DNA of 64,000 nt from Caldicellulosiruptor diazotrophicus (lineage in GTDB: Bacteria > Bacillota > Thermoanaerobacteria > Caldicellulosiruptorales > Caldicellulosiruptoraceae). Numbering within the stretch: position 1 is the first letter of the stretch; every line of letters begins with the position of its first letter. The stretch spans positions 890,001 through 954,000 of the forward strand of contig NZ_AP024480.1 of assembly GCF_017347585.1 (NCBI RefSeq), given 5' to 3'. Under the pieces are notes generated by a model that saw nothing but the letters and a program-made list of their open reading frames with translations, had not been told where the DNA came from and did no database searches. Shown piece after piece: positions 10,245 through 20,309 of this stretch. The translations under genes were made by a program, and so were the position numbers.

Positions 10245-11569
10245 GTTATCATGATATTGGAACCAATTTACCTTTCTTTGAAGAATATTCAAACGATTCT
10301 ATTGACCTATCAAATATAGATTTTGATTCAATCGAAGGGAATTACTTTTTCTTCGAAAATTCCCAAATGATAGCTTTTTGTCTTGATAGACTTTTGTGCG
10401 TTACAGTCTATCGTGACAAAATTGAGGTTGATTCTGAAGGAAATAAAAAAGTTTTCTATGGCGATATTTGTACAATGTTTGATAGCATATTGGAAGTCCT
10501 AATTCAAAAGAATGCTTATATCACCTGTCAATTTAACTATCATGCGGTAAATCTGTTAGAAGATATATATTTAACTGATAGTCCTTATATAGTTCTAAAT
10601 GTTTATAGGAAAAATGTACTTATTGATAAACTTACAGGCAAGAAGATTCTTTTGGTGAGCAAAGAATCTGAAAAAAATATAGAAGTAGATTTTAAGAGGT
10701 ACCAGAGAAATAATTTGTGTGAGGTAAAAAGCAATGTGGTTTTTTCAACTCCAAAAGAGTATTTTATCAGCACAGTCAAGCAGGCAAAAGAGGATATCAG
10801 AAATGGTGAGATTTTTCAGATTGTTCTGTCACAGATAATATTGGTCAAAAGCAATATCCTAACCAGCCATCTTTTTTACACAATGAAAGAGAAAAATCCT
10901 TCAGAGTACAGCATTGTGATAAACAATGAAGAGAGCCAAATAATTTGTTTTTCGCCAGAGACTCTTATAAAGAAAAAAGGAAACATAGTAAAAACATTTC
11001 CAATTGCTGGAACATACAGGATAAACGAAGGGGATGATATTGCCCAGAAAAAGATAGAGATACTAAAAGACAAGAAAGAAATAAGTGAGCATGTCATGCT
11101 TGTTGATCTTGCGCGAAATGACCTTGGCAGGATTTCAAAACCCGGAACTGTAAAAGTAGAAGAGTACTTGAGAATAAAAAGACTTTATAACCTTATTCAT
11201 ATATATTCTGTTGTTACAGGTGAACTTGAAGAAAAGAGCCTCACAAAGGCAATACTATCTGTTTTTCCGGCTGGGACGCTGACCGGCGCACCAAAGATAA
11301 GAGCTATGCAGTTGATTGAAAAATATGAAAGGCAAAGAAGAGACCTTTACGGAGGAGCAATCGGGTATATCTACAAAGACCAGTTTGACCTTGCCATAGC
11401 TATAAGAATGGCTGTAAAGGACAAAAAAGAAAGCATTATAAAGCTTCAAAGCGGTGCGGGGATTGTGAATTTGTCAGTACCTGAGAATGAGTATCAAGAG
11501 TGTTTGACCAAGCTCAGAGCGTTTTTGAGGATAATGGGGGTGGATGAAAATGATATTGTTAATAGATAA
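10196..11569 (+). CDS. trpE: Anthranilate synthase component I
   Basis: Converts chorismate with ammonia, delivered by TrpG, to anthranilate. The chorismate-binding domain motifs are clear: GEIFQIVLSQ in mid-protein, SPETLI, AGTYR, AGTLTGAPKIRAMQ and QSGAGIV near the C-terminus. The N-terminal part is diverged; FFFENSQ aligns with the usual LLES feedback-site motif. The start is uncertain. ATG at 10196 (457 residues) is chosen; ATG at 10184 lacks a spaced ribosome-binding site. Either start makes the coding frame run through the attenuator terminator at 10218-10244. No usable ATG, GTG or TTG lies between the terminator and the FFFEN motif. Confidence 0.9.
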   Translation: MEKVANVRPDSSSGLFCYHDIGTNLPFFEEYSNDSIDLSNIDFDSIEGNYFFFENSQMIAFCLDRLLCVTVYRDKIEVDSEGNKKVFYGDICTMFDSILEVLIQKNAYITCQFNYHAVNLLEDIYLTDSPYIVLNVYRKNVLIDKLTGKKILLVSKESEKNIEVDFKRYQRNNLCEVKSNVVFSTPKEYFISTVKQAKEDIRNGEIFQIVLSQIILVKSNILTSHLFYTMKEKNPSEYSIVINNEESQIICFSPETLIKKKGNIVKTFPIAGTYRINEGDDIAQKKIEILKDKKEISEHVMLVDLARNDLGRISKPGTVKVEEYLRIKRLYNLIHIYSVVTGELEEKSLTKAILSVFPAGTLTGAPKIRAMQLIEKYERQRRDLYGGAIGYIYKDQFDLAIAIRMAVKDKKESIIKLQSGAGIVNLSVPENEYQECLTKLRAFLRIMGVDENDIVNR

Positions 11570-12161
11570 CTACGACTCTTTTACATTCAATCTTTACCAA
11601 ATGATTGCAAGCAAAACAAAAGTTTTAGTGTTTAGAAACGACAAGGTTACAGTTGATACAATAAAAAAATTAAATCCTGCAGGTATAATAATTTCTCCAG
11701 GTCCTGGCAGTCCAAAAGATGCGGGTGTGAGCAAAGAGGTTGTAAATACATTTGCTGGTAGTATACCAATCTTGGGTGTTTGTCTTGGTCATCAGGTGAT
11801 TGGAGAATGTTTCGGAGCACGAATTACTCATGCAAAAACAATTTACCATGGAATGAGATCGAGAGTTGACCTGCTTGAAAGCGGTAAAAGAAGTAAACTT
11901 TTTAAGGGTGTACCAGAGAGATTTTTTGCAGGTAGATACCATTCACTTGTGGTTGAGAAATCTGCGTCTTTGAAGCAGCTTGAAATAGCTGCTGTGAGTG
12001 AAGATGATGAGGTTATGTCCCTGGTAAACGATAGTTTGAGAGTTTATGGGATTCAGTTTCATCCTGAATCAATCCTGACTCCTGATGGAGAGACAATTAT
12101 ACAAAACTTTTTAGAAATATGCTATGATGGGGTGGAAAAAGATGCTCATCGATGTGCTTGA
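11544..12161 (+). CDS. trpG: Anthranilate synthase component II (glutamine amidotransferase)
   Basis: A class I glutamine amidotransferase of 205 residues that makes ammonia from glutamine for TrpE. Motifs seen: [10 protein letters not shown] at the start, [12 protein letters not shown] near 52, the nucleophile cysteine in [11 protein letters not shown] near 79, and the His-Glu pair in [11 protein letters not shown] near 174. It overlaps trpE by 26 nt and trpD by about 20 nt. Its place between trpE and trpD differs from B. subtilis, where the amidotransferase lies in the folate operon, so this copy is likely dedicated to tryptophan. Confidence 0.94.
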   Translation: MKMILLIDNYDSFTFNLYQMIASKTKVLVFRNDKVTVDTIKKLNPAGIIISPGPGSPKDAGVSKEVVNTFAGSIPILGVCLGHQVIGECFGARITHAKTIYHGMRSRVDLLESGKRSKLFKGVPERFFAGRYHSLVVEKSASLKQLEIAAVSEDDEVMSLVNDSLRVYGIQFHPESILTPDGETIIQNFLEICYDGVEKDAHRCA

Positions 12162-13152
12162 GCTTGTGACAAACAAAAAGGATTTGGAATATAACCAGGT
12201 AAAAAATCTTCTTGATAACATTTTGGAAGGCGAACTTGATGAGATAAAGTTTGGTGCATTTTTGGCAGCGCTAAAAACAAAGGGCGAAACAGTAAAAGAG
12301 ATTTCAGCATTTGTTGATGCTTTTTATGACAGGGCAAAAAAACTTAATTTTGACCATCAAAGAACAATTGATACATGTGGAACAGGTGGCGATGGGAAAG
12401 GCACCTTTAACATCTCAACAGCCGCGGCTATTATTCTTAGCTGTTTCGACATAAAAGTAGCAAAACATGGTAACAGAAGTATTACAAGCAATTCCGGGTC
12501 AGCCGACATCTTAGAAAAACTTGGTATAGATATCCAGCCAGAGGAAGGAAAAGTTTTGGAAGGACTTGAGAAACTGAACTTTGCATTTTTATTTGCACCG
12601 ATATATCATCCAGCCATGAAGAAGGTTGCAAATTTAAGAAGATCACTTGGTATCAGAACAGTTTTTAACATCTTAGGTCCTCTTTTGAACCCTGTACCAC
12701 TGAAATATCAAGTGGTTGGGACGTTTAACTTTGATGCGCAGGAGAAAGTGGCTTCTGTGCTAAGGGGCAAGAGAAAAAAAGCCGCTGTCATACATAGCCT
12801 TGACGGACTTGACGAGATTTCTGTTTCTAAAAAGACAAGAGTACTTGAGATACAGGACAAAGATATCAAAGAATATTATATTGACCCCAAAAACTATGGA
12901 ATTGAATTTGATACAAACTCAATCAGAGGCTTTTCGCCTGAAGAAAACGCAAGGATTTTGATAAGTGTGCTTGAGGGAGAAAAGTCACCTTATTTTTGGG
13001 CTGTTGTTTTGAATTGTGGATTTGCACTTTACATTTGTGAAGTTGCAAAAGATGTGGAAGAAGGAATTAAGCTTTCCTCAAAAGCAATTGAGAGCAAAGA
13101 AGCTTATTTAAAGCTCAAAGACTTGCAGCAGTTTTATAAATCGGGAGTGTAA
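12142..13152 (+). CDS. trpD: Anthranilate phosphoribosyltransferase
   Basis: Transfers phosphoribosyl from PRPP to anthranilate. The 336-residue protein shows the PRPP and metal motifs [17 protein letters not shown] near residue 80 and [18 protein letters not shown] near 110, plus the anthranilate-site arginine region [19 protein letters not shown]. The ATG at 12142 is preferred over the in-frame ATG at 12124, because GGGGTGG lies just before it and the protein then begins like other TrpD proteins. It overlaps trpG by 20 nt. Confidence 0.93.
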   Translation: MLIDVLELVTNKKDLEYNQVKNLLDNILEGELDEIKFGAFLAALKTKGETVKEISAFVDAFYDRAKKLNFDHQRTIDTCGTGGDGKGTFNISTAAAIILSCFDIKVAKHGNRSITSNSGSADILEKLGIDIQPEEGKVLEGLEKLNFAFLFAPIYHPAMKKVANLRRSLGIRTVFNILGPLLNPVPLKYQVVGTFNFDAQEKVASVLRGKRKKAAVIHSLDGLDEISVSKKTRVLEIQDKDIKEYYIDPKNYGIEFDTNSIRGFSPEENARILISVLEGEKSPYFWAVVLNCGFALYICEVAKDVEEGIKLSSKAIESKEAYLKLKDLQQFYKSGV

Positions 13153-13157
13153 TTAAA

Positions 13158-13940
13158 ATGAGTGTGCTTGAGCGCATTTTAAGTTATAAAAAGGAAGAGG
13201 TTGAAAAATGTAAAAATCTCATACCTGTTGAGAAGATGAAGAGACTTGCAGTTGAGAAGATTAAAGATGGCTATTTAGAGAATAAGTTTAAAAGAATATT
13301 TAAAAAAGAAAAATTTTGTATAATTGGAGAAATAAAACGGGCATCACCATCGGAAGGCGTAATATCAGAGGATGCCAATGTAAAAGCAATAGCAAAGATG
13401 TATGAAGATTTAGGGTTTTTTGCTATATCAGTTTTGACTGAAAGGTTTTTTTTCAAGGGTTCGGAACAAGATTTGATGGAAGTAAAAAAAGAGGTATCTC
13501 TGCCCGTGCTAAGAAAAGACTTTATCATTGATATCTGGCAACTTTATCAGACAAAGATGATAGGCGCAGACGCAGCTTTGCTTATCACAAAAGCTTTGTC
13601 AGAAAAACAGCTTGCAATATTCATTAAAATATTAGAAATTCTTGACATTGTCCCGCTTGTTGAGGTTGAAAATGAATATGAAATTGAAAAAGCTCTGAAG
13701 TGTGGTGCAAAACTCATAGGAATCAATAACAGAAACCTGGATGATTTGTCCATTGATATAACAAAGACAGAAAGACTCTTGAAGTATATTCCAAAAGAAG
13801 TTGCTGTGATAAGCGAAAGTGGAATTAAGACAAAAGAAGATTTTGACTATATTTTTTCGCTCGGTGTTGATGGATGTTTGATAGGGACATCTTTTATGAA
13901 ATCGCAAAATCCGCTTGAAATAATTGGTGATAGGATATGA
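13158..13940 (+). CDS. trpC: Indole-3-glycerol phosphate synthase
   Basis: A 260-residue TIM-barrel enzyme that closes the indole ring from CdRP. Conserved motifs are visible: GEIKRASPSEG near residue 57 (catalytic lysine), VLTERFFFKGS near 92, PVLRKDFIID near 115 (catalytic lysine), a glutamate in LVEVENEYE, GINNRNLDDL near 192 and SESGI near 218. It follows trpD after 5 nt and overlaps trpF by 4 nt. Confidence 0.95.
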   Translation: MSVLERILSYKKEEVEKCKNLIPVEKMKRLAVEKIKDGYLENKFKRIFKKEKFCIIGEIKRASPSEGVISEDANVKAIAKMYEDLGFFAISVLTERFFFKGSEQDLMEVKKEVSLPVLRKDFIIDIWQLYQTKMIGADAALLITKALSEKQLAIFIKILEILDIVPLVEVENEYEIEKALKCGAKLIGINNRNLDDLSIDITKTERLLKYIPKEVAVISESGIKTKEDFDYIFSLGVDGCLIGTSFMKSQNPLEIIGDRI

Positions 13941-14551
13941 TAGTAAAGTTTTGTGGACTAAAGAGGCTTGTTGATGTTGAGATGTGCAATAAACTTCAGC
14001 CTGATATGATAGGCTTAATATTTGCGCAAAGCCCGAGAAGAGTTGAAAAAGACATTGCAAAAGATATGATTTTGGCTAAAAGTCCCTCAATAAAATCAGT
14101 AGGAGTTTTTAAAGACCAGAACATATCAGAGGTTATAGAAATAGCAACTCAGCTTCAACTTGACTTTGTACAGCTGCATGGCAGGGAAGATTGTGAGTAT
14201 ATAAAACATTTGAAAAATCTTGGATTTAGGGTTATAAAAGCTATTGAAGTTAAAGGACAGGAAGATATAAAAATAGCTAAACGCTATGTAGAAATAGCCG
14301 ACTTTGTACTTCTTGACAGACCTAAAGACAGTAGTTTGGATATTACAAAGGTTGCAAAACTTGCTGACTTTGATTATATCATTGCAGGTGGAATAACACC
14401 TGAAAATATAGATAAATACCTAAATCTGAATCCAGTTGGTATAGATGTCAGCTCAGGAATTGAGACAGAAGGTTATAAGGATTTTGCAAAGATGAAAAAG
14501 ATTATTGATATGGTAAACAAATATAAGGTTGGTGAAATAGAAAATGGATAG
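13937..14551 (+). CDS. trpF: Phosphoribosylanthranilate isomerase
   Basis: Catalyses the Amadori rearrangement of phosphoribosyl anthranilate to CdRP. The 204-residue TIM barrel has KFCGLKR at residues 3-9 with the catalytic cysteine, FAQSPRRV near 34, FVQLHGRED near 75, DRPKDSS with the catalytic aspartate region near 131, AGGITPENI near 152 and [14 protein letters not shown] near 172. It overlaps trpC by 4 nt and trpB by 8 nt. Confidence 0.94.
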   Translation: MIVKFCGLKRLVDVEMCNKLQPDMIGLIFAQSPRRVEKDIAKDMILAKSPSIKSVGVFKDQNISEVIEIATQLQLDFVQLHGREDCEYIKHLKNLGFRVIKAIEVKGQEDIKIAKRYVEIADFVLLDRPKDSSLDITKVAKLADFDYIIAGGITPENIDKYLNLNPVGIDVSSGIETEGYKDFAKMKKIIDMVNKYKVGEIENG

Positions 14552-15725
14552 ATATTTTGGAAGATTTGGTGGGATGTATGCACCAGAAACTCTTATGCCA
14601 GCTCTTTTAGAGATAGAAGAAGAGTTTTGCAAGCTTGTGAAAGATGAAAATTTTCTCTCTGAATATGAGTATTATCTCAAAAACTATGTTGGAAGACCAT
14701 CGCCACTTTATTTTGCCAAAAACTTGAGCAATCATCTTGGGGTTAGAATATATCTCAAAAGAGAAGACCTAAACCATACCGGTGCACATAAGATAAACAA
14801 CTGCATTGGCCAGGCACTTTTGGCAAAGCATATGGGCAAAAAAAGACTTATTGCCGAGACAGGAGCAGGTCAGCACGGTGTTGCAACGGCTACAGTTGCT
14901 GCTCTTTTTGGAATGGAATGCGAGATATTTATGGGTGAAGAAGATGCAAAAAGGCAGTTTCATAACGTGCAGAGGATGAAAATGCTTGGCAGCACGGTAA
15001 GAGTAGTGAGCAAGGGAAGCAAGACCTTGAAAGATGCAATAAACGAGGCAATGCGTGACTGGAGCGAGACGTTTGAGTATACCTTTTATCTTTTTGGTAC
15101 AGCTGCAGGACCTCATCCGTTCCCAACAATTGTAAAATACTTTCAAAGTGTGATTGGGAAAGAGACAAAAGAGCAGATAAAAAGGCTTGAAGGAAGACTT
15201 CCAGACTATATCTTTGCGTGTGTGGGTGGTGGTTCTAACGCAATTGGTATCTTCTCAGCGTTTTTGGAAGATCATGAGGTAAAGCTTATTGGCGTTGAGG
15301 GTGCAGGAGAGGGAATACATACAGGAAAAACAGCTGCGACGCTATGCAGCGGGTCTGTTGGAATATTGCATGGTACAAAGACGTATATTTTACAGGATGA
15401 GGAAGGGCAAATTCAAAACACACATTCAATTTCAGCAGGGCTTGACTACCCGGGGGTTGGACCTGAACATGCATATTTGAAAGAAACAGGAAGGGTTGAG
15501 TATGTAGGGGCTACTGACAAAGAAGCTGTGGCTGCATTTTTGCTGCTCACAAGGCTTGAAGGGATAATTCCAGCGCTGGAGTCGAGCCATGCCCTTGCAG
15601 AGGTTATTAAAAGGGCAAAGATGGGACTGTTCAAAACTAGTGACATTGTGGTTGTGAACCTTTCTGGAAGAGGTGATAAGGATATAAATACAGTACTTGA
15701 GCTTTGGAAGGATGATGAGCTATGA
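14544..15725 (+). CDS. trpB: Tryptophan synthase beta subunit
   Basis: A PLP enzyme that joins indole and serine. At 393 residues it is the standard TrpB1 form. The PLP lysine lies in [10 protein letters not shown] near residue 80, the substrate loop is [13 protein letters not shown] near 103, the phosphate-binding glycine loop is [10 protein letters not shown] near 227, and the serine-side motif [13 protein letters not shown] follows. The C-terminal NLSGRGDKD is intact. It overlaps its neighbours by 8 and 4 nt, in line with coupled synthesis of the alpha and beta chains. Confidence 0.97.
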   Translation: MDRYFGRFGGMYAPETLMPALLEIEEEFCKLVKDENFLSEYEYYLKNYVGRPSPLYFAKNLSNHLGVRIYLKREDLNHTGAHKINNCIGQALLAKHMGKKRLIAETGAGQHGVATATVAALFGMECEIFMGEEDAKRQFHNVQRMKMLGSTVRVVSKGSKTLKDAINEAMRDWSETFEYTFYLFGTAAGPHPFPTIVKYFQSVIGKETKEQIKRLEGRLPDYIFACVGGGSNAIGIFSAFLEDHEVKLIGVEGAGEGIHTGKTAATLCSGSVGILHGTKTYILQDEEGQIQNTHSISAGLDYPGVGPEHAYLKETGRVEYVGATDKEAVAAFLLLTRLEGIIPALESSHALAEVIKRAKMGLFKTSDIVVVNLSGRGDKDINTVLELWKDDEL

Positions 15726-16492
15726 ATTTAATAGATGAAAGATTTGAAAAGCTAAAAAAAGAGGGAAAAAAAGCCTTCATAGGCTATGTTACGTTTGGAT
15801 ATCCCTCTTTTGAAGAAACACTTGGGTTTATAGAGCTTGTATATTCATATGTAGACATTTTAGAGATTGGTTTTCCTTTTTCTGACCCTATTGCAGACGG
15901 AGAGATTATTCAAGTAGCATCAAGGAAAGCTCTCAATGAAGGTGTTAAATTGAACCACCTTTTTGAAAGCATTGAAAAGTTTAAAAAAGATAAGCCGGTT
16001 GTGCTAATGCTGTATGCAAACACAGTTTACAAAAGGGGAATTGATAAATTTTTTGAAAGTTGCAAAGTTTGCGGTATAGATGGCGTTATAATTCCTGATG
16101 TTTCGTTTGAAGAGAGCTTTGAGTTCAAAGAAGTAGCTGAGAAGTTTGGTATTGTCTATATTGACCTTGTATCAATATCTTCTCTTGAGAGAGCCAAGAT
16201 GATAGCAAAGCAGTCTAAAGGTTTTTTGTACTGTGTTTCAAGAAAAGGTGTAACAGGTTTCAAAGGGCAGATTGATGATAGGATTTTTACTTTCTTGAGA
16301 GAACTAAAAACTATTACCTCAACACCTTTGGCAGTTGGATTTGGTATAAAGAGTAAAGAAGATGTTGAGAAATTTAAAGACCTTGCAGATGGTATTGTCA
16401 TTGGAAGCGCAATAATTACAAAGATAGATGAAGGAAAAGACAAACTTGAGGATTTTTTGAAGGAAATCTCAGAAAGTCTAAAAGACAAATAA
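15722..16492 (+). CDS. trpA: Tryptophan synthase alpha subunit
   Basis: Cleaves indole-3-glycerol phosphate to indole for TrpB. At 256 residues it has the catalytic glutamate in [16 protein letters not shown] near residue 48, the aspartate in GVIIPDV near 125, [10 protein letters not shown] near 170 and [10 protein letters not shown] near 207. It overlaps trpB by 4 nt and is the last of seven trp genes before a clear terminator. Confidence 0.96.
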   Translation: MNLIDERFEKLKKEGKKAFIGYVTFGYPSFEETLGFIELVYSYVDILEIGFPFSDPIADGEIIQVASRKALNEGVKLNHLFESIEKFKKDKPVVLMLYANTVYKRGIDKFFESCKVCGIDGVIIPDVSFEESFEFKEVAEKFGIVYIDLVSISSLERAKMIAKQSKGFLYCVSRKGVTGFKGQIDDRIFTFLRELKTITSTPLAVGFGIKSKEDVEKFKDLADGIVIGSAIITKIDEGKDKLEDFLKEISESLKDK

Positions 16493-16496
16493 ATTT

Positions 16497-16525
16497 AAGG
16501 GGATGCGAAAAACATCCCCTTTTTA
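16497..16525 (+). terminator. Terminator of the trp operon
   Basis: A 7-bp stem GGGGATG (16499-16505) / CATCCCC (16513-16519), loop CGAAAAA, followed by a run of Ts, directly after the trpA stop codon. It also separates trp from the convergent small gene on the minus strand. Confidence 0.9.
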
Positions 16526-16553
16526 TATTTTCACCTTCCTACCGTGCTACGCT

Positions 16554-16733
16554 TCAGTTTACAGAAACCTCCGTATTTTCACTTTCTTTCAAAAGCCGAC
16601 TGATTTTCTTTGGTGTTTCCTCAATTTTTGAAAACTCTTCTGCTTCAAGATTATCAAGATCAATTGGCAGGTTGAATTCTTTTAAATTTATCAAGTTGTA
16701 ATCAAAATAGATGTCACACCTGGGAGAAAACAT
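16554..16733 (-). CDS. Small hypothetical protein, 59 residues
   Basis: An open frame of 59 codons between the trp operon and the ECF transporter genes. It has a strong ribosome-binding site (GGGGGG, 7 nt before the ATG) and a TATAAT -10 box on the same strand at 16763-16758, giving a leader of about 20 nt. The product begins MFSPRCDIYFDYN, is acidic in its middle (LDNLEAEEFSKIEE) and ends SENTEVSVN. I recognise no family. The good start signals make it a likely real gene; it converges with trpA. Confidence 0.5.
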   Translation of the reverse strand: MFSPRCDIYFDYNLINLKEFNLPIDLDNLEAEEFSKIEETPKKISRLLKESENTEVSVN

Positions 16734-16881
16734 TTCAAATCCCCCCTTCCAATATATATTATACCCTCTTTTTCGTTAATATGTTCGATGTATACAGGGA
16801 TACTTCAAAAATACATGTATATTTAAGGCCAAAAATTTTTGCTATAATAGAATGTAGTTTGGCAAAAAGGAGAAAAGTAAA

Positions 16882-17718
16882 ATGAGCGCTTTTATAGAGT
16901 TTAAAAATGTGAGTTTTTCATATGTAAGCTCTGATGGGACAAGAACACCAGCTTTGATTGATATAAATCTTAACATAGAAAGAGGAGAATTTGTTGCGAT
17001 ATTGGGGCTGAATGGTTCTGGCAAATCAACACTTGCAAAACTAATAAACGGTCTTTTAATTCCAGAAAAAGGCGATGTGATTGTAGATGGTATGAATACG
17101 AAAGATACAGAAAAAGTCTGGGATATCAGAAGAAAATGCGGATATATATTTCAAAACCCTGACAACCAGCTTGTTGCGTCGATTGTTGAAGAAGATGTTG
17201 CGTTTGGACCTGAAAACTTAGGAATGCCGAGAGAAAAGATAAGAAAAGCTGTTGATAGCGCACTTTTGGCTGTTGAGATGATGGAATATAAAAACCATGC
17301 TACGTACAAACTGTCTGGTGGACAAAAACAAAGGGTTGCGATTGCTGGTGTTCTGGCGATGAAACCAGAGTGTATCATATTGGATGAACCAACCTCTATG
17401 CTTGACCCAAAAGGAAGGAAAGAGGTTATAGCCACTGTAGAAAGATTGAACAAAGAAGAGAAAAAGACTATTGTTTTGGTTACACACAATATCGACGAGA
17501 TGCTCTTGAGCCAAAGAAGCATTGTGCTGGATAAAGGATATATAAAGTTTGATGGACCTTCGATTGAGCTTTTAAAGCTTGACTGGTTTTATGAGATGGG
17601 CTTTGACATGCCACAAATTTTAAAGCTCTCAATTGAGCTTAAAAAAAGAGGTGTAAAGATTGATAAGGAAATCTGGTCGGTTGATGAAATGGAGAGGTTT
17701 TTATGTTCATTGAAATGA
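16882..17718 (+). CDS. ecfA1: ECF transporter ATPase EcfA1
   Basis: A 278-residue ABC ATPase of the energy-coupling factor group for vitamin and metal uptake. Walker A is GLNGSGKST near residue 40, the Q-loop region FQNPDNQLVASIVEEDVAFG follows near 93, the signature is LSGGQKQRVAIAG near 143 and Walker B is IILDEPTSMLDP near 165. The order ecfA1-ecfA2-ecfT-truA is the housekeeping arrangement in Firmicutes. No substrate-binding S component is linked, so it probably serves several S components encoded elsewhere. A TATAAT box lies at 16843-16848. Confidence 0.93.
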   Translation: MSAFIEFKNVSFSYVSSDGTRTPALIDINLNIERGEFVAILGLNGSGKSTLAKLINGLLIPEKGDVIVDGMNTKDTEKVWDIRRKCGYIFQNPDNQLVASIVEEDVAFGPENLGMPREKIRKAVDSALLAVEMMEYKNHATYKLSGGQKQRVAIAGVLAMKPECIILDEPTSMLDPKGRKEVIATVERLNKEEKKTIVLVTHNIDEMLLSQRSIVLDKGYIKFDGPSIELLKLDWFYEMGFDMPQILKLSIELKKRGVKIDKEIWSVDEMERFLCSLK

Positions 17719-18569
17719 AAAATGTAGAGTTCATATATGGCTACAAAACACCATTTGAAAAAAAGGCGCTTGAAAATATAAACCTTTCAATAACAAATGG
17801 AGAGTTTATTGGGATTATCGGCAAAACTGGTTCAGGCAAATCAACTTTGGTTCAGCTAATGAACGGGCTTTTGGTGCCGCAGATAGGTGATGTTGTTGTT
17901 GATGGTATAAATACAAAGGATAAAAAAAGGGCAAAGGAGATTCGAAAAAGAGTAGGACTTGTGTTTCAATACCCTGAATATCAGTTGTTTGAAGAGACAG
18001 TTTACAAAGACATAGCGTTTGGTCCTCAAAACCTTGGATTTTCTGAGGATGAAGTAAAAAGAAGGGTAAAAGAGGTATGCGAGCTTTTAGAGATACCTCA
18101 GCAACTTTTAGAAAAATCGCCGTTTGAGCTTTCTGGTGGGCAGAAACGAAGGGTTGCAATAGCAGGTATACTGGCAATGGACCCAGAATGTATAATTCTT
18201 GATGAACCAACAGCCGGGCTTGATATGCGTGGCCGAAAGAGGATTTTTAGTATCATAGAAAGACTTCACAAAGAAGCCAAAAAGACCATAATTTTAATCT
18301 CTCACAGCTTAGAAGATGTTGCAATGCTCTGTGATAGGGTCATAATCCTGAACAAAGGCAAAATCCATTTTGACGGATCCAAACATCAGGCTTTTGAAAA
18401 TGTAAATCTTCTTGAAAAAAGCGGACTGTTGCCACCTGACATTCTTTATCTTCAGCACAGGTTAAAACTTAAAGGTTTTAAGATTGACAGGTTTGAATAT
18501 AGTATCGAAAAGGTTGCTGATATGATTGTAAAAAATATTGCATTCAAAAGAGAAGGTGAAATGATATAA
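17703..18569 (+). CDS. ecfA2: ECF transporter ATPase EcfA2
   Basis: The 288-residue partner ATPase. Walker A is GKTGSGKST near residue 40, the Q-loop FQYPEYQLFEETVYKDIAFG near 93, the signature LSGGQKRRVAIAG near 143 and Walker B IILDEPTAGLDMRG near 164. The insertion with YPEYQLFEETV is typical of EcfA2 versus EcfA1. It overlaps ecfA1 by 16 nt and touches ecfT by one base. Confidence 0.93.
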   Translation: MFIEMKNVEFIYGYKTPFEKKALENINLSITNGEFIGIIGKTGSGKSTLVQLMNGLLVPQIGDVVVDGINTKDKKRAKEIRKRVGLVFQYPEYQLFEETVYKDIAFGPQNLGFSEDEVKRRVKEVCELLEIPQQLLEKSPFELSGGQKRRVAIAGILAMDPECIILDEPTAGLDMRGRKRIFSIIERLHKEAKKTIILISHSLEDVAMLCDRVIILNKGKIHFDGSKHQAFENVNLLEKSGLLPPDILYLQHRLKLKGFKIDRFEYSIEKVADMIVKNIAFKREGEMI

Positions 18570-19357
18570 TGGTTGACTTTGTAATTGGTCAGTATATAAA
18601 AAAAGATTCATTTGTGCACAGGCTTGACCCAAGGACAAAGATAATAGCTCTGTTCTTTTTTTGTATTTCAATATTTGTGGTAAACAGCTTTTATGGTTAT
18701 ATATTTTTGTTTGCCTTAATGCTTCTATGGATTTTGCTCTCAAAAGTAAATCCGATTATACTTTTGCGCGGAACAAAACCTGTATTTATATTAATCCTTA
18801 TAACAGTAGTTTTTAATCTTTTTATGACTCAAGGAAAACTAGTGATAAAGATATTAGGGCTTGTTATAACCGACAGAGGTATTGTACTTTCTATTTTTTT
18901 AGTAATTCGACTTTTGCTGCTCATTTTTGCAACAAGCCTTCTTACTCTCACAACATCGCCGATTGAAATAACAGATGCTCTGGAAGTGTTATTAAAACCT
19001 CTAAAAAAGGTGAAATTTCCTGTTCATGAAATCTCTATGATGATGTCAATTGCCTTAAGGTTTATACCAACCATCTACGAAGAGGCAGACAAGATTATGA
19101 AGGCTCAAATGTCAAGGGGTGCTGATTTTGAAACAGGGGGATTAATAAAAAAAGCAAAATCACTTTTGCCGCTTTTGATTCCACTTTTTATTTCAGCTTT
19201 CAAAAGAGCAGATGAGCTTGCAATTGCGATGGAAGCGCGCTGCTACAGAGGCTCAGAAGGTCGTACAAAGCTTAAAAAACTTGAGTTTGGAATTCCTGAC
19301 TATATTTCGATTGTTGTATGTGGGATTTTAATCATACTTGCGATTGTTGTGAGGTGA
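18569..19357 (+). CDS. ecfT: ECF transporter transmembrane protein EcfT
   Basis: A 262-residue membrane scaffold that couples the two ATPases to S components. It has several hydrophobic helices and the two cytoplasmic coupling motifs expected of EcfT, in AQMSRGAD near residue 177 and AMEARCYRG near 220. The conserved start FVIGQYIKKDSFVHRLDPRTKI is typical of the CbiQ/EcfT family. Its stop overlaps the truA ribosome-binding site. Confidence 0.93.
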   Translation: MVDFVIGQYIKKDSFVHRLDPRTKIIALFFFCISIFVVNSFYGYIFLFALMLLWILLSKVNPIILLRGTKPVFILILITVVFNLFMTQGKLVIKILGLVITDRGIVLSIFLVIRLLLLIFATSLLTLTTSPIEITDALEVLLKPLKKVKFPVHEISMMMSIALRFIPTIYEEADKIMKAQMSRGADFETGGLIKKAKSLLPLLIPLFISAFKRADELAIAMEARCYRGSEGRTKLKKLEFGIPDYISIVVCGILIILAIVVR

Positions 19358-19362
19358 AAAAC

Positions 19363-20097
19363 TTGAGAAACATTCTCTTGACTATAGAATATGATGGCAC
19401 AGGATATTTTGGGTGGCAAAAACAGCCCAATAAAAAAACCATTCAGGGAACAATCGAAGAAGCTATAAAAAATTTGACGGGTGAAGAGGTAAACTTGATT
19501 GGTTCTGGAAGAACAGACAGGGGCGTTCATGCTTTAAATCAAAAAGCTAATTTCAAAACAAGCTGCAAAATTCCAACAGACAAGTTTCCGTTTGCCTTAA
19601 ATTCTGTACTGCCTGGCGATATATCTATAAAAGACGCGGTTGAGGTGCCTTTAGATTTTTCTGCGCGATACAGTGCAAAGCAGAAGACTTATAAGTATCT
19701 TATTTATAACAAAAAAAGCCGTCCTGCGCTTTTGAGAAACTATGCATATTATTATCCATACCAGCTTGATGTTGATGCCATGCAAAGATCATGTGAATAC
19801 TTTATAGGGGAGTATGACTTTAAAAGTTTTTGTTCTGCTGATTCTGAAGCAAAGACAACCATAAGGCGTGTATACAATGCATATTTGGCCTTTGAAAATG
19901 AGTGCATTGCAATATATATAACAGCCAATGGCTTTCTTTACAACATGGCAAGGATTATCGCAGGAACAATCTTGGATGTGGGAGCAGGAAAATTAAAACC
20001 AATGGATATTCCGCTTATAATAGAGAGCAAAGACAGAACCAAGGCAGGAAAGACCTTGCCACCCTGGGGGCTTTACCTTGTGGATGTTGTTTACTGA
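19363..20097 (+). CDS. truA: tRNA pseudouridine(38-40) synthase TruA
   Basis: Converts uridines 38-40 in the tRNA anticodon arm to pseudouridine. The catalytic aspartate lies in GSGRTDRGVHALNQ; other conserved blocks are EYDGTGYFGWQKQP near the start, AKQKTYKYLIYN and ANGFLYNMARIIAGTILDVG near the end. The TTG at 19363 is taken as start because GAGGTG (19351-19356) lies 6 nt before it; upstream in-frame codons lie inside ecfT. The length, 244 residues, is normal for the family. Confidence 0.93.
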   Translation: MRNILLTIEYDGTGYFGWQKQPNKKTIQGTIEEAIKNLTGEEVNLIGSGRTDRGVHALNQKANFKTSCKIPTDKFPFALNSVLPGDISIKDAVEVPLDFSARYSAKQKTYKYLIYNKKSRPALLRNYAYYYPYQLDVDAMQRSCEYFIGEYDFKSFCSADSEAKTTIRRVYNAYLAFENECIAIYITANGFLYNMARIIAGTILDVGAGKLKPMDIPLIIESKDRTKAGKTLPPWGLYLVDVVY

Positions 20098-20107
20098 CAA
20101 AAATAAA

Positions 20108-20184
<77 letters not shown>

Positions 20185-20309
20185 ACCAATTGACTATTTA
20201 CTTTTTGCAAAATGTATTATAGCATATATTTTGTAAAATGAAAATATCAAATGAAAACTTTAATAGAACATAAAGGAAAATTTAAAGAATGTAACGGGGA
20301 GTACTTTAA

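Noticed and set aside
10093-10260. Classical leader-peptide attenuator or tryptophan T-box before trpE
   Set aside because: No short frame with tandem Trp codons and no T-box core (AGGGTGGNACCGCG) is present; the (G/T)AG array explains control better.
16500-16880. Riboswitch before the ECF transporter genes
   Set aside because: No conserved riboswitch core was found; the gap is largely filled by the small minus-strand gene and an ordinary promoter.
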